Source: Leptospiraceae bacterium
GTDB lineage: Bacteria > Spirochaetota > Leptospiria > Leptospirales > Leptospiraceae
DNA length: 64,000 nucleotides
NCBI GenBank assembly: GCA_024233865.1
Contig: JACKPA010000004.1
Location: 248,001 to 312,000 of the forward strand
Direction: 5' to 3'
Shown here: in pieces, positions 1 through 8,396 of the stretch
Position numbering within the stretch: position 1 is the first letter of the stretch
Layout of the letters: each line of letters starts with the position of its first letter
Made by a program: the position numbers and the translations under genes
The notes under the pieces: generated by a model
Told to the model about the DNA's origin: nothing
What the model saw: only the letters and a program-made list of their open reading frames with translations
The model's database searches: none

Positions 1-2153
1 TGATCTACTTTTGAATAATTTAGATTTGTAATATTGTTTTTGTTCATTTCGGTCGTAGTTAAAATTAAATTATTTTGATGTACCAATTGCTTTTGAGTAA
101 TGATGATTAATGAATGAACATCTGCATCAGGAAAAACTTTCTCATTACAAATATTCAAATAAAATATTGATGAATTATCCAATATCCATTTTCTTAGTCC
201 TTCAACATTTACATTGTTTAAAAGAGTTGAGGGAATGATATAACCAAAGTATCCTTTCTCTCTATTAATTTGAATTGATCTTTGTATAAAAAGATGAAAC
301 GCATCAATTTTATAATTAGTTATGCTAAAATATTTTTTATAATAATTTAATTCCAAATCAGAAGTATTATTTGGTTGATACATTCTGTATGGGGGGTTTC
401 CAATAACAATAGTAAAACCTTGTTTATCTTTATTAAAAATCTCAATAAATTCTCTCTCCCAATCAAATGTATTTATTCTTCGAATTTCTTTTTCATCAAA
501 CAAAGAAAAATCTTGTTCACTATAAAAATTAGCCCCAATTAAACTATTCCCGCATTTTATATTTCCTTCTAAAGGTGGCAGTATTGTTGTATGAAATAAT
601 GTCCTTTCATTGTAAACTTCATAGTGATTTGTATTTTCTAAAGCCTTTAAAGATAAGCTCATTTTTGTAACTTCTACAGCTTGTGGATCTATATCGACAC
701 CATAAATACAAGACTTTAAAATGTCTCTTTTTATCTTTGAGGTTAGACGAATATTACCTTCTCCATCTAAATAAACTAATGCCTTTTCTTCTTTACTAAG
801 CTTTTCTAACTGAGAAGTCCCATTTTCTGTTTTAAGTTTACTTTCATAGTATTTAACTGTCCATTGAATCAAAGCATTATATGCAGAAATTAAAAATGAA
901 CCAGAGCCACATGCTGGATCACAAATTTTAATCTCTAATAGATCACTAAATTTTTTACATTCTTTTAATTTTGCTCCAACTGTTTTTTCAACAATATAAT
1001 TCACTATATAATCTGGTGTATAATATACTCCACCAGCTTTTCTCACTTCTGGTTTATAATCAATCTTAGCTTGTTTTGCTGTTGTTATAACAATCTTACC
1101 TAAAAATTGTTCATAGATCGTTCCTAAAATTTCAATAGGAATTACTTTAAAGTTGTATCTTGAATTTTGAGGAAGGAAATCCTTTAAAACATCCAACAAA
1201 ACCTTATTACTAACACGAACAACATCTAATTCTGTTCTTTTTGTAAATATACTTCCATTATAGGTTTTATCTAATTGTTCAAAGATATCTTTACATTCAT
1301 CGTATATAATACCTTCTTCTTTATCTTTAATACTTTTTATTTTGTTTACAATTTTTTCGATATAGTCTTCTTCTATTTCCCTATCGACTAATACCTTAAT
1401 AAATATAAATCTATCTAAAATAAGTTGAACTGTCTGCGTAATAAACTCTGCTGAAAATTCAGGATGATATTTCTTAACGTTCTTAGCAAGTTTGATTCTC
1501 CAACCGTTTTTTTCATCATCTAAGTCTATTAAAAATGCTTTATCCGGAGGTATACGATTCTCTTTAATCTTTTTTTCGCTTATATACAAATTATCGAGAG
1601 AGCCATTACGAACATTTTCTCTTTCAAAATATTCCCAAAGTTTATCAAAATTTTTAATATAATCAATATAAGTCCAATCGAGTACGCAGTAATTATTCAA
1701 AGTTTCGTGGTTTTTTACAGGAAATGTACAATCAAAAAATCTAAATTCTTCAAAATCAGTTAATAGAGCAAAATCTACTTTTTCATATTTAGGTCTAGTT
1801 TGCGTGGAGTAGGCATAGGAATAAGCCTGCCAGATATAATCAGTTCTAATGCGTAAATCATATTTTGTATGTTTAGCTTCTATATAAAATCTTCTTTTGT
1901 TTTCCAATTGTAAAAGATAATCTGGTTCTTTTCGATTTCTACCCTGGGCTTGAACAATAAACTCTCTTTCATGAGGATGTATAATTCCTTCATTAGAAAT
2001 ATTCCAATTTAGGTATTTGAATAGTGGTTTGATAAACTCATCTTCAATTTGTGCTTCTTTATATTCTTTTGATGTTTTGATAAAATCAAGTTTAACTTCA
2101 AAAGATTCAGTCAAATTTTTAATTTTTTCTCTAGATTCTTCTTTTGTGTACAT
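1..2153 (-). CDS. Type IIG-like restriction endonuclease-methyltransferase (partial, C-terminus off window)
   Basis: The reading frame is open from an ATG at 2153 (minus strand) to the window edge, about 717 codons, so the C-terminus is missing. The N-terminus carries a PD-(D/E)xK-like nuclease signature (P-D78, then E92-A-K94). An adenine-methyltransferase core follows: SAM motif I DPACGSGSF near residue 411 and catalytic motif IV GNPPY near residue 584. One chain holding nuclease and N6-adenine methylase, followed by a specificity region, is the Eco57I/type IIG plan; it would methylate and cut DNA at one recognition site. Family is clear from the motifs; sequence specificity and activity cannot be judged. 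The gene borders an attC-like site and IS debris, consistent with acquired DNA. Confidence 0.8.
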   Translation of the reverse strand, partial: MYTKEESREKIKNLTESFEVKLDFIKTSKEYKEAQIEDEFIKPLFKYLNWNISNEGIIHPHEREFIVQAQGRNRKEPDYLLQLENKRRFYIEAKHTKYDLRIRTDYIWQAYSYAYSTQTRPKYEKVDFALLTDFEEFRFFDCTFPVKNHETLNNYCVLDWTYIDYIKNFDKLWEYFERENVRNGSLDNLYISEKKIKENRIPPDKAFLIDLDDEKNGWRIKLAKNVKKYHPEFSAEFITQTVQLILDRFIFIKVLVDREIEEDYIEKIVNKIKSIKDKEEGIIYDECKDIFEQLDKTYNGSIFTKRTELDVVRVSNKVLLDVLKDFLPQNSRYNFKVIPIEILGTIYEQFLGKIVITTAKQAKIDYKPEVRKAGGVYYTPDYIVNYIVEKTVGAKLKECKKFSDLLEIKICDPACGSGSFLISAYNALIQWTVKYYESKLKTENGTSQLEKLSKEEKALVYLDGEGNIRLTSKIKRDILKSCIYGVDIDPQAVEVTKMSLSLKALENTNHYEVYNERTLFHTTILPPLEGNIKCGNSLIGANFYSEQDFSLFDEKEIRRINTFDWEREFIEIFNKDKQGFTIVIGNPPYRMYQPNNTSDLELNYYKKYFSITNYKIDAFHLFIQRSIQINREKGYFGYIIPSTLLNNVNVEGLRKWILDNSSIFYLNICNEKVFPDADVHSLIIITQKQLVHQNNLILTTTEMNKNNITNLNYSKVD

Positions 2154-2285
2154 AGATTTACCCAAAATTTTACTTTAATAAATGAGACATAGTTTACAAG
2201 TATATTTTTAGAACTACTACATATAATATACAAAAAATTAATCCATGGCATAAAAAATAAAGAGAAAATCTTAAACCAAAACGCC

Positions 2286-2489
2286 ACTTAACTGAGCATA
2301 CCCACTGCGGAAGCAAGCCAGAATAGGAAGTTGCTTGCTTCCTTGCACCGAGATTAGCCTTGGTTCTCCAAGCAAGTGAAGTGCCTTCGCAAGATTGGAG
2401 AACGCTCAGTCACAGCACTTGCATTGGTAAAAGCTCTTTGGCTCGGTGACATGCCGAAGCGGCACGTCGGGTATGCTATAACGTTGTGC
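2286..2489 (+). other. attC-like integron recombination site 1 (204 bp)
   Basis: The left end has ACTTAAC (R''-like RYYYAAC) followed by TGAGCATACCC. The right end has GGGTATGCT, then ATAAC and GTTGTGC (R'-like). AGCATACCC and GGGTATGCT are exact inverted repeats about 165 bp apart, as L''/L' arms would be. The interior can fold further. It is about 80% alike, by eye, to the site at 6944-7143. The left core does not pair with the right core, but the right core pairs with the left core of the next site (3083), which is what a cassette array predicts. Longer than most described attC sites. Confidence 0.55.
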
Positions 2490-2634
2490 GACATTTATGG
2501 CTTAATGATTGCGATAATCAGATTTGTTTTGTTGAATTTTGAATTGTTACGAAAGGAGTGGAAAATAAGCTAAAGCCTAAATGATGTACAGACTTTGAGA
2601 TTAGGCATGGTGTTATAGAATTAAGCTAAAAAAG

Positions 2635-2760
2635 TGACTTGAACTGGTACATCTGGAGTTGAAAGTAAAGAAAGGTAATATTATGGGCATTATTGGTAGC
2701 CAGTTATATAGATAAGTCACCGGAAAAAGTTAAGGAATCCGGAATAGAACAATAATAGGC
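2635..2760 (+). repeat. Direct repeat unit, copy 1 of 2
   Basis: The copy begins TGACTTGAACTGGTACATC and ends near GAACAATAATAGG. It matches the copy at 2796-2920 over its length with scattered substitutions and small indels. Both contain the shared blocks CTTGAACTGGTACATC, GAAAGTAA and TTAAGGAATC. No open frame runs through it. Confidence 0.7.
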
Positions 2761-2795
2761 AAAAGGCAAAAAACTGAAATTATAGAATGTAAAGA

Positions 2796-2920
2796 GTGAG
2801 CTTGAACTGGTACATCCGGATTAGAAAGTAATGAAAAGCAAAATTATGGACCTAATTGGTAGGCAATCATAGAATTAAGCTACCGGATAAATTAAGGAAT
2901 CTATAATTGAACAGTAGGTA
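2796..2920 (+). repeat. Direct repeat unit, copy 2 of 2
   Basis: Second imperfect copy of the unit at 2635-2760, offset by about 161 bp, beginning TGAGCTTGAACTGGTACATC and ending near GAACAGTAGGT. It looks like an old tandem duplication inside the putative cassette. Confidence 0.7.
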
Positions 2921-3082
2921 AAAAATTGATAATAAGGAATGGAAAGGGGAGTGGGGATATATTTGGAATAGTAAGTAAGCTTAAGGCAAAAATAAATATT
3001 GCAAGAAGTGCGAGAATAAAATTAATTATTTATAAAAAGTTGGCTAAACTATGTCGATAAGAAATAATGAAGGAAATAAAAC

Positions 3083-3240
3083 GTCGCACAACAGGAGCAT
3101 GGCCCGCAGCGTCAGCAAGCCAGATTGGGAAGTTGCTTGCTTCCTTGCACCGAGAGAGGCATTAGTCTTTAAACATTAAGCTCCATTGCTCGGTGTAATT
3201 GCCTATCGGCAACTACGGGTATGCTATAACGTTGTGCGAC
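3083..3240 (+). other. attC-like integron recombination site 2 (158 bp)
   Basis: The ends are the exact inverted repeats GTCGCACAAC (3083-3092) and GTTGTGCGAC (3231-3240). Inside them AGCAT..CCCG pairs with CGGG.ATGCT, with unpaired bases between the arms as in L''/L' of attC sites. Further internal pairs are visible (AGCAAG/CTTGCT, CACCGAG/CTCGGTG). The right flank (CATTTCTGG...) resembles the flank of site 1 (CATTTATGG...) for about 40 bp. An alternative reading is a family of MITE-like palindromes. Confidence 0.55.
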
Positions 3241-4007
3241 ATTTCTGGTTTAAAGATAGCGTGGTATGACTTATATTTAATGTTAAACTTATACATGAGT
3301 ATAAGTTCCATATTGGTTGATTTTGCTCCAGAACTGTTCCCACCTATCTGAGTATAAATCATAGTTCTTAAATCCAAAACGACTCTAACCCCATTTCGTT
3401 TCCATTTCATTCCGGATTTACAAAGTCTTTCTTTCACAATCATTTTGCAAGCGGCCTCTGTTATACCGGAGCCTATTGGCAATTTTTCATCAAGATTATT
3501 CGGATAATTCATTTTATCATGGTTATTTGTAAAATACGTAATTACCTTTTGTAAGTCCTCACGGTCTTTCTTTGAATACTTTCCATTTTCAAAATGGGTT
3601 TTAATTGATTCCAAAATGATTTTTGCCCCACCTTCTTCATGCTTCAACTGATGACACCATTCACTTAGCTTCATTTCTTGTTCACTTTTGGTCTCATATA
3701 TTATCTTAGATGCTATAGAAAGATATTCCGTTACATGGTAAAATCCAATGTTAAAATATCTACGTACTTTTCCAAAAAGTCAATTATCCTTTATCCATCC
3801 ACAAGACCTATATAATTCACATTCGGATACTGATTTTTATCTGTATTATCTCCGCATCCATTTTTTTCTTAAACAACTCTTTTCCATGCTCCGGATGACT
3901 TGCTATATAACTCGTATACAACCTATTTCCGTCTTTGTCATGTAACCCTATTGTACCAACCATTACTTGTTTAAACTTTTCACCTAAAATATACACATTT
4001 GCTCCAT

Positions 4008-5377
4008 GAGATAGTCCCAAAAATCGTTAGAGTTTACAAGAACGGAACTCGCCAGAATATTGATTTTGGCAAAAAAATAAGGAGAGTTCCGTATGAAGAA
4101 ACATAAGAGAGCAGTAAAAAACTGTCAAGAACAAAAATTTGGTATAGAGACCTTTCGAGAATTGGCTTACAATGACATAGTTTCTATGGCAAGAGAAGCA
4201 TCACTTCAAATAATTACAAATATAATGAGATTGGAAGTTGAAGTATTATGTGGAGAGATATTCTCTCATAAAAGAGGATTTTGTCATAGAGGTGGAAGCG
4301 AAAAGGGTCAATCTATATGAATGGTCAAAGAGTTCCATTTATTAGGCCTAGGGTAAGGAAAGGGAAAGAAGAAGTCTCATTAGTGAGCTATGAAAACTAA
4401 GGAATCCAAATAGCATAAACGATTATGTTTTACGATTGCTGTCGAGGGAGTAAGCGTCCAGAATATGATGAACTATTGTTGAAAATCAGTGAGGAGTCCG
4501 GATTATCAAAGAGTTCCGTTTCAAGACAATTCGTGAATGAATCAAGAGAAATACTGGAGAAATTCAAGAATCGCGATTTCAGTGGGAAAGAATTTTTCAG
4601 TATAATTGTGGATGGGACATCCATTGGAGAGGAAATGGTGGTAGTTGCAATGGGTATTGATGTTAGTGGTAGCAAGCATTTTCTTGGTTTTTCAACGGGT
4701 TCAAGTGAGAATACGGAGACAGTTAAGGATGTATTATCTTCATTAGAGGGACGTGGTATTAAATTTACGGATAGAGTATTATGCATAACGGATGGTTCTA
4801 AGGCATTAAGAAAAGCCCTAACCGGTCGTTTTGGAGATAAAGCAGATTTTCAAAGATGTACAAACCATAAAGCATGGAATATATATGCAAAGTTGGCAGA
4901 TAAGTATCATTCGGAGTTAGAAGATACCGAAAAGCATTGGGATGTAATAGCTATGAGGATGCAAAGGAGGGATTGGATTCACTTGAGAAGTGGCTTGATT
5001 CTGTGAGTTTCTCTGCCGCAGAAAGTTTGAGAGAGTGTAGTAGTGAGATACTAACACTGCACAAAATAGAGATGCCAGCGGAATTGAGGATATCATTTCA
5101 TACAACGAATTTAATAGAATCTGCCTTTAGTAGTCCTAAGTCTCTTATGAAAAGGATAAAAATATGGGATAGCAAGACTGACATGATTCCGAGATGGGTT
5201 GCGGTAAACTTAGTCCACATGGAAAGTAAGTTTCGTTCAGTGAGAGGGAAAAAAGAAATAAATAATTTTCTTTTTAAGTATTTGAAAAAGGATAAAACAC
5301 TTGACAAAAAGGAAGTGAATTTATAGGATGTTTTTATTCCGTTCTTTTCAAACCCTAACGGAAATTGGGACATTCTC
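4008..5377 (+). mobile_element. IS256-family insertion sequence, 1370 bp, with 8 bp target duplication
   Basis: The terminal inverted repeats are GAGATAGTCCCAA... at 4008 and, read inward from the other end, GAGAATGTCCCAA...; similarity extends through CGTTAG(A/G)GTTT, about 28 bp with a few mismatches. The element is flanked by direct repeats TGCTCCAT at 4000-4007 and 5378-5385. Length and duplication size match the IS256 family. It sits inside the ISKra4 transposase gene, so it inserted later. Its own transposase gene is now broken. Confidence 0.88.
4093..5326 (+). pseudogene. IS256-family (mutator-type) transposase, degraded
   Basis: Three frames together give a full IS256-type transposase. 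The first part is 4093-4320, the middle 4425 to about 4945, and the last part about 4945-5326. A frameshift near 4310 and in-frame stops just before 4425 break the start, and another frameshift near 4945 separates the middle from the end. DDE-like residues are visible: D in IIVDGTSIG (about 4608), D in CITDGSKAL (about 4786) and E in TTNLIESAF (about 5112). RNase-H-fold DDE transposases of this family mobilise the surrounding element; this copy should be unable to do so on its own. Confidence 0.85.
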
Positions 5378-5822
5378 TGCTCCATCCATCCCTATACTTA
5401 CAGTTGCTACCGGAACGTCTAAATGAGGAACTTTATATCCCCATTTTTCTTCTTTTGCTTCTGCTATGGCTTGAACACTTTCTGCTACATTCTGGATGTA
5501 TAATAAGGGAACTTTTCGTCCATGATTTTTTTCCAAATCTCTTGCTACTGCTCTTCCATCAAGCTCTGCATATTTATCCGATACTATTTGTGCAAACTTT
5601 GGAGTAGTGGTACTGTTTATTATTCTGGCTTGATATTCTAAGGGACAATATGTTTTCCCTCCTTCGCTGGTCTGGTATACATGTCGTTCTATTTCCGTCC
5701 ATACTACTGTACACTTTTTTTATCAATATATTTCATAATTAACCAATCTGGGATTTTGGGTAAAGGACTTTTAACTGCTATTATCAATCTAAATAAATAT
5801 TTTACAATATTAATAAAATGTA

Positions 5823-6226
5823 TCATTTTTTTTGGAGCATAGTATACCCATTTCGAAAGTAAGAAATGCTTAAAGACTTGTTGCCATTCTTATACTTTTT
5901 AATAGGTATTGGATTTTTTTCAGCTTCGATTATACCTTCATTTACACAGAGAATATAAGCAAACGAAACTACAGCGATCATAACTTCAATTTTTGAATCA
6001 TCAAATATTTCATTTTGAAAAATCGGAGTAGTTTTGCATAATGTGAGTCTGCTTTCACATTTTTATTTCCGGTAATTTCTGGCATTTTATCTCGGCATTT
6101 ATATAAACTTACACTACGAGTTTGTATAATGCATTCTACTAAAATTAAAAAGTTTTTCAATATCCAAAGACTGTGATAAGGAAAATATTCATGTAAAATA
6201 TCAAAATTTTTGTATACCGTTTGCAT
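5823..6226 (-). pseudogene. IS4-like transposase relic with internal deletion
   Basis: Two short frames overlap by ATGA. 6226-5978 encodes an 82-residue IS4-type N-terminus (ending HYAKLLRFFKM before drifting out of frame). 5981-5823 encodes a 52-residue piece resembling an IS4 C-terminus (AVVSFAYILC ... PIKKYKNGNKSLSISYFRNG). The catalytic DDE core that should lie between is missing. Family assignment rests on resemblance of both ends. The relic truncates the N-terminus of the adjacent ISKra4 gene. Confidence 0.55.
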
Positions 6227-6326
6227 AGTTACTTCCCATTTTTGATTTTATATGCTTAATATCAAATTTAAAAGTCTCACTATATCGTTGTTTCTCAAAT
6301 ATTTTCTATTTTTTACCAGGAGTATT

Positions 6327-6354
6327 AGACATAATCATATATTTATGTCTCTTT
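6327..6354 (+). terminator. Possible intrinsic terminator in IS debris
   Basis: AGACATAA (6327-6334) and TTATGTCT (6343-6350) form an 8 bp stem with an 8 nt loop, followed by CTTTT. The stem is AT-rich and the T-run short, so it is only a weak candidate. It lies just upstream of the ISKra4 fragment in the otherwise gene-less stretch 6227-6371. Confidence 0.3.
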
Positions 6355-6371
6355 TAACCGTACAGTAGTAT

Positions 6372-6576
6372 GATAACAGAGGCCGCTTGCAAAATGATTG
6401 TGAAAGAAAGACTTTGTAAATCCGGAATGAAATGGAAACGAAATGGGGTTAGAGTCGTTTTGGATTTAAGAACTATGATTTATACTCCAGATAGGTGGGA
6501 ACAGTTCTGGAGCAAAATCAACCAATATGGAACTTATACTCATGTATAAGTTTAACATTAAATATAAGTCATACCC
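6372..6576 (+). pseudogene. ISKra4-family transposase C-terminal fragment, second copy
   Basis: The plus strand encodes ITEAACKMIVKERLCKSGM..., continuing to DRWEQFWSKINQYGTYTHV and a stop. It is nearly identical to the reverse complement of 3263-3470 but keeps the base deleted there, so this copy shows the correct C-terminus. It lacks the rest of the gene. The two copies form an inverted repeat of about 205 bp around 2.9 kb. Confidence 0.8.
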
Positions 6577-6577
6577 C

Positions 6578-6755
6578 CTGAGCTTGGCTCTTTTGCTAAC
6601 CAAAGCTCTCATACATTCACTATTTCGTTATCTTTTCACTCGCGTCTTCTACTCTTCACATAACAAAGCTCGTTTATCAAAGTTAATTCCTTTCTGAGCT
6701 TGGCTCCTTTACTCATCAAAGCTCACATATATTCACTATATCGTTATTTTTTCAC
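6578..6755 (+). repeat. Pair of ~62 bp direct repeats
   Basis: CTGAGCTTGGCTC... begins at 6578 and again at 6694 (offset 116 bp). Both copies continue through CAAAGCTC, ATTCACTAT and TCGTTAT to TTTTTCAC or TCTTTTCAC. The whole non-coding stretch 6577-6943 holds nothing else I can identify. Confidence 0.6.
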
Positions 6756-6943
6756 CAGCATTCAACAATTCACATTTCTTAAAACTGCTTTTATTCTTAG
6801 AATGTGGTTATCCTGTTTTACTTCGCATAAACAAATTTATATATTTGTAAACAATTTGTTCCAATTTTTAGGAAGCGGGACTAATAACTAATTTCTATAT
6901 AATTCTTTTTCAAGCCTTATTCACAAAACTAAGCCAGCAATGG

Positions 6944-7143
6944 CATTAACGTTAGAGCATACCGACGTGCGCTTCGGCATGTCACTGAGCCATGGAGCTT
7001 TTGCCATTGCAAGTGCTGTGACTGAGTAACTTCCAATCATACGAAGGCACTGCACTTGCTTGAAGAACCAAGCCTCTCTCGGTGCAAGGAAGTGAACAAT
7101 TTCCAATCTAGCTCGCTTCCGCAGTGGGTATGCTCAGTTATGC
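6944..7143 (-). other. attC-like integron recombination site 3 (200 bp, inverted)
   Basis: Read on the minus strand, it starts GCATAAC (R''-like) and TGAGCATACCCACTGCGG, and ends CGGTATGCTC, TAAC, GTTAATG (R'-like). Its interior resembles site 1 throughout, including CTTCCTTGCACCGAGA, TCAGTCACAGCACTTGCA and GTGACATGCCGAAGCG. The outermost 7 bp differ between sites while the arms are conserved, the pattern made by cassette exchange. It is oriented opposite to sites 1 and 2. Confidence 0.55.
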
Positions 7144-7215
7144 AACCGTTTTCATGGGGAAAATTTAAAGCCCTTCTCTTTTCAATTATTTTCATAGAAA
7201 TAATCTTTTGCTTCT

Positions 7216-7347
7216 TCATGGATTCTTTTTAGTTTTTACCTTTCTATAAGTGCATATTTTGTCATTTCGTATAATCAAATTTTCCGAATTAACTAAATCT
7301 AACTTTTCTTTAAATGCTTTTATTTCTTGATGTAAAATATCAGACAT
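7216..7347 (-). CDS. Small hypothetical ORF (43 aa)
   Basis: ATG at 7347, stop at 7216; lysine-rich product MSDILHQEIKAF..., family not recognised. It lies 37 bp after the stop of the type IIG relic and 72 bp before attC-like site 3 on the same strand, the position a cassette gene would have. It may equally be the truncated start of a longer gene. No strong ribosome-binding site. Confidence 0.3.
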   Translation of the reverse strand: MSDILHQEIKAFKEKLDLVNSENLIIRNDKICTYRKVKTKKNP

Positions 7348-7384
7348 TATCATAATTTCTCATCCATAGGTTCAATAAAATTTA

Positions 7385-7804
7385 TTATATTTTCTTTCCT
7401 TCTACTATTTTTATTTCTTCTTCTGTTAATCCATACAACTCATAAACCAATTTATCAATCTGTTTATCCAATAAATCACACTTCTGTTGAAGTAGCTTTT
7501 TGTCTGCTTCTGTCGTAGTGGAATGAAGTTCTTCATGACTATAAAGCATTTGCTCAACAAGAGAAACGAGTTTATCATGCTCAATTTTTTGAATTTTATT
7601 TGATAAATCGAGCTTTGGGATAGGTAAATTTTTGCAATCTTGAATAAGTATTTTTTGAAAAACATTTTTTTCTGAGTCTAAATATTTATTCCTATGATAA
7701 AAGGTTATCAGTGTAGAATTTAAAACCCCAAGTATAAATTTTAATTTAATATTAGTTGTTTCTTTTACTAAAATATTAAATGCTATTTGTGCATTATATC
7801 CCAT
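7385..7804 (-). pseudogene. C-terminal fragment of a second type IIG restriction-modification enzyme
   Basis: The 139-residue frame resembles the end of Eco57I-type enzymes: a target-recognition tail with ILGVLNSTL, CKNLPIPKL, then a helical coiled-coil-like end (LVSLVEQML ... LLDKQIDKLVYELYGL). No methylase or nuclease motifs remain. The upstream part was lost where the IS1634-like fragment now begins (about 7806). It cannot be the missing end of the gene at 1-2153 without rearrangement, since that gene runs leftward off the window. Confidence 0.65.
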
Positions 7805-7889
7805 ATTCCGCTAGTGTTCAAATAAAAAACGAGAGATTATTACAGAATAAATTTTACAAATATAAGTAAAAAATCATATTTTCAAATTT

Positions 7890-8396
7890 ATGCAAAACAT
7901 AAATCAGAATATTCAAATAGAAGTTATAGAGCACCTAGGTATAATATCAAGTATATGCCAAAATTTAAAGTTAACAGAACGAGTAGACGCGAGGTTGAAC
8001 CAAAATCATCCATCCCAAATTGTCACCCCTGGTCAAATAGTATCTGCTTTGATATTGAATGGATTAGGATTTTCAAACCATAGAGTTTATTTGGTATCAG
8101 AATTTTTTCGGAATAAACCGGTAGAAAAACTTATTGGTTCTGGAATAAAAGCGGAACACTTGAATGATGACGCTATAGGAGATTGTTTGGATGACATATA
8201 TGAATACGGTGCGACGAAACTGTTTAGTGAAATAGCACTAGAGATTGTGATGGAAAAACAACTATTGGGAAAAGTATCACATGGAGACGGAACTAGTTTT
8301 AAAGTGGAAGGTGAATATAATGGAAGTGGTGAGGGAGTTAAAATAACTTATGGTTATTCAAAAGATCATCGTCCGGATCTGAAACAAATTATGTTA
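7890..8396 (+). pseudogene. IS1634-family transposase N-terminal fragment
   Basis: The first ~169 residues of an IS1634-type (IS4 superfamily) transposase are intact from ATG 7890. An N-terminal region with ALILNGLGF is followed by the first catalytic block (SHGDGTSFKVEG) and the typical YSKDHRPDLKQIML. The frame stops at 8402 inside the inverted repeat of an IS982-family element, and the remaining two thirds are absent from the window. Confidence 0.8.

Larger units (their letters stand above)
2484..3231 (+). other. Putative gene-less integron cassette
   Basis: The segment lies between the G^TT cut points of two attC-like sites. It begins with GTTGTGCGAC, and its own attC-like site begins with the exact complement GTCGCACAAC at 3083, so the excised circle would carry a matching core. 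I see no credible gene in the body (2490-3082). It contains two imperfect copies of a ~125 bp unit listed separately. Cassette identity is an inference from end structure only. Confidence 0.45.
3263..5723 (-). pseudogene. ISKra4-family transposase, split by an IS256-family insertion
   Basis: The minus-strand frame reads WTEIERHVYQ from about 5710 to the insertion point at 5386, then resumes at 4007. Removing 4008-5377 plus one copy of the 8 bp duplication restores the uninterrupted junction VSIGMDGANVYILGEKF. The C-terminal part contains the family block IGSGITEAACKMIVKERL (about 3410-3475) and RSGMKW-like KSGMKWKRNG. Near 3345 a one-base deletion (ACTCAGA against ACTCCAGA in the copy at 6372-6576) shifts the true end DRWEQFW out of frame. 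The N-terminus is truncated at about 5723 against an IS4-like relic. Clearly inactive. Confidence 0.8.

Noticed and set aside
2376..2573. 65-codon open frame inside attC-like site 1
   Set aside because: It lies within the palindromic site and its composition follows the repeat; a parallel frame in site 3 is not conserved as protein. Treated as chance.
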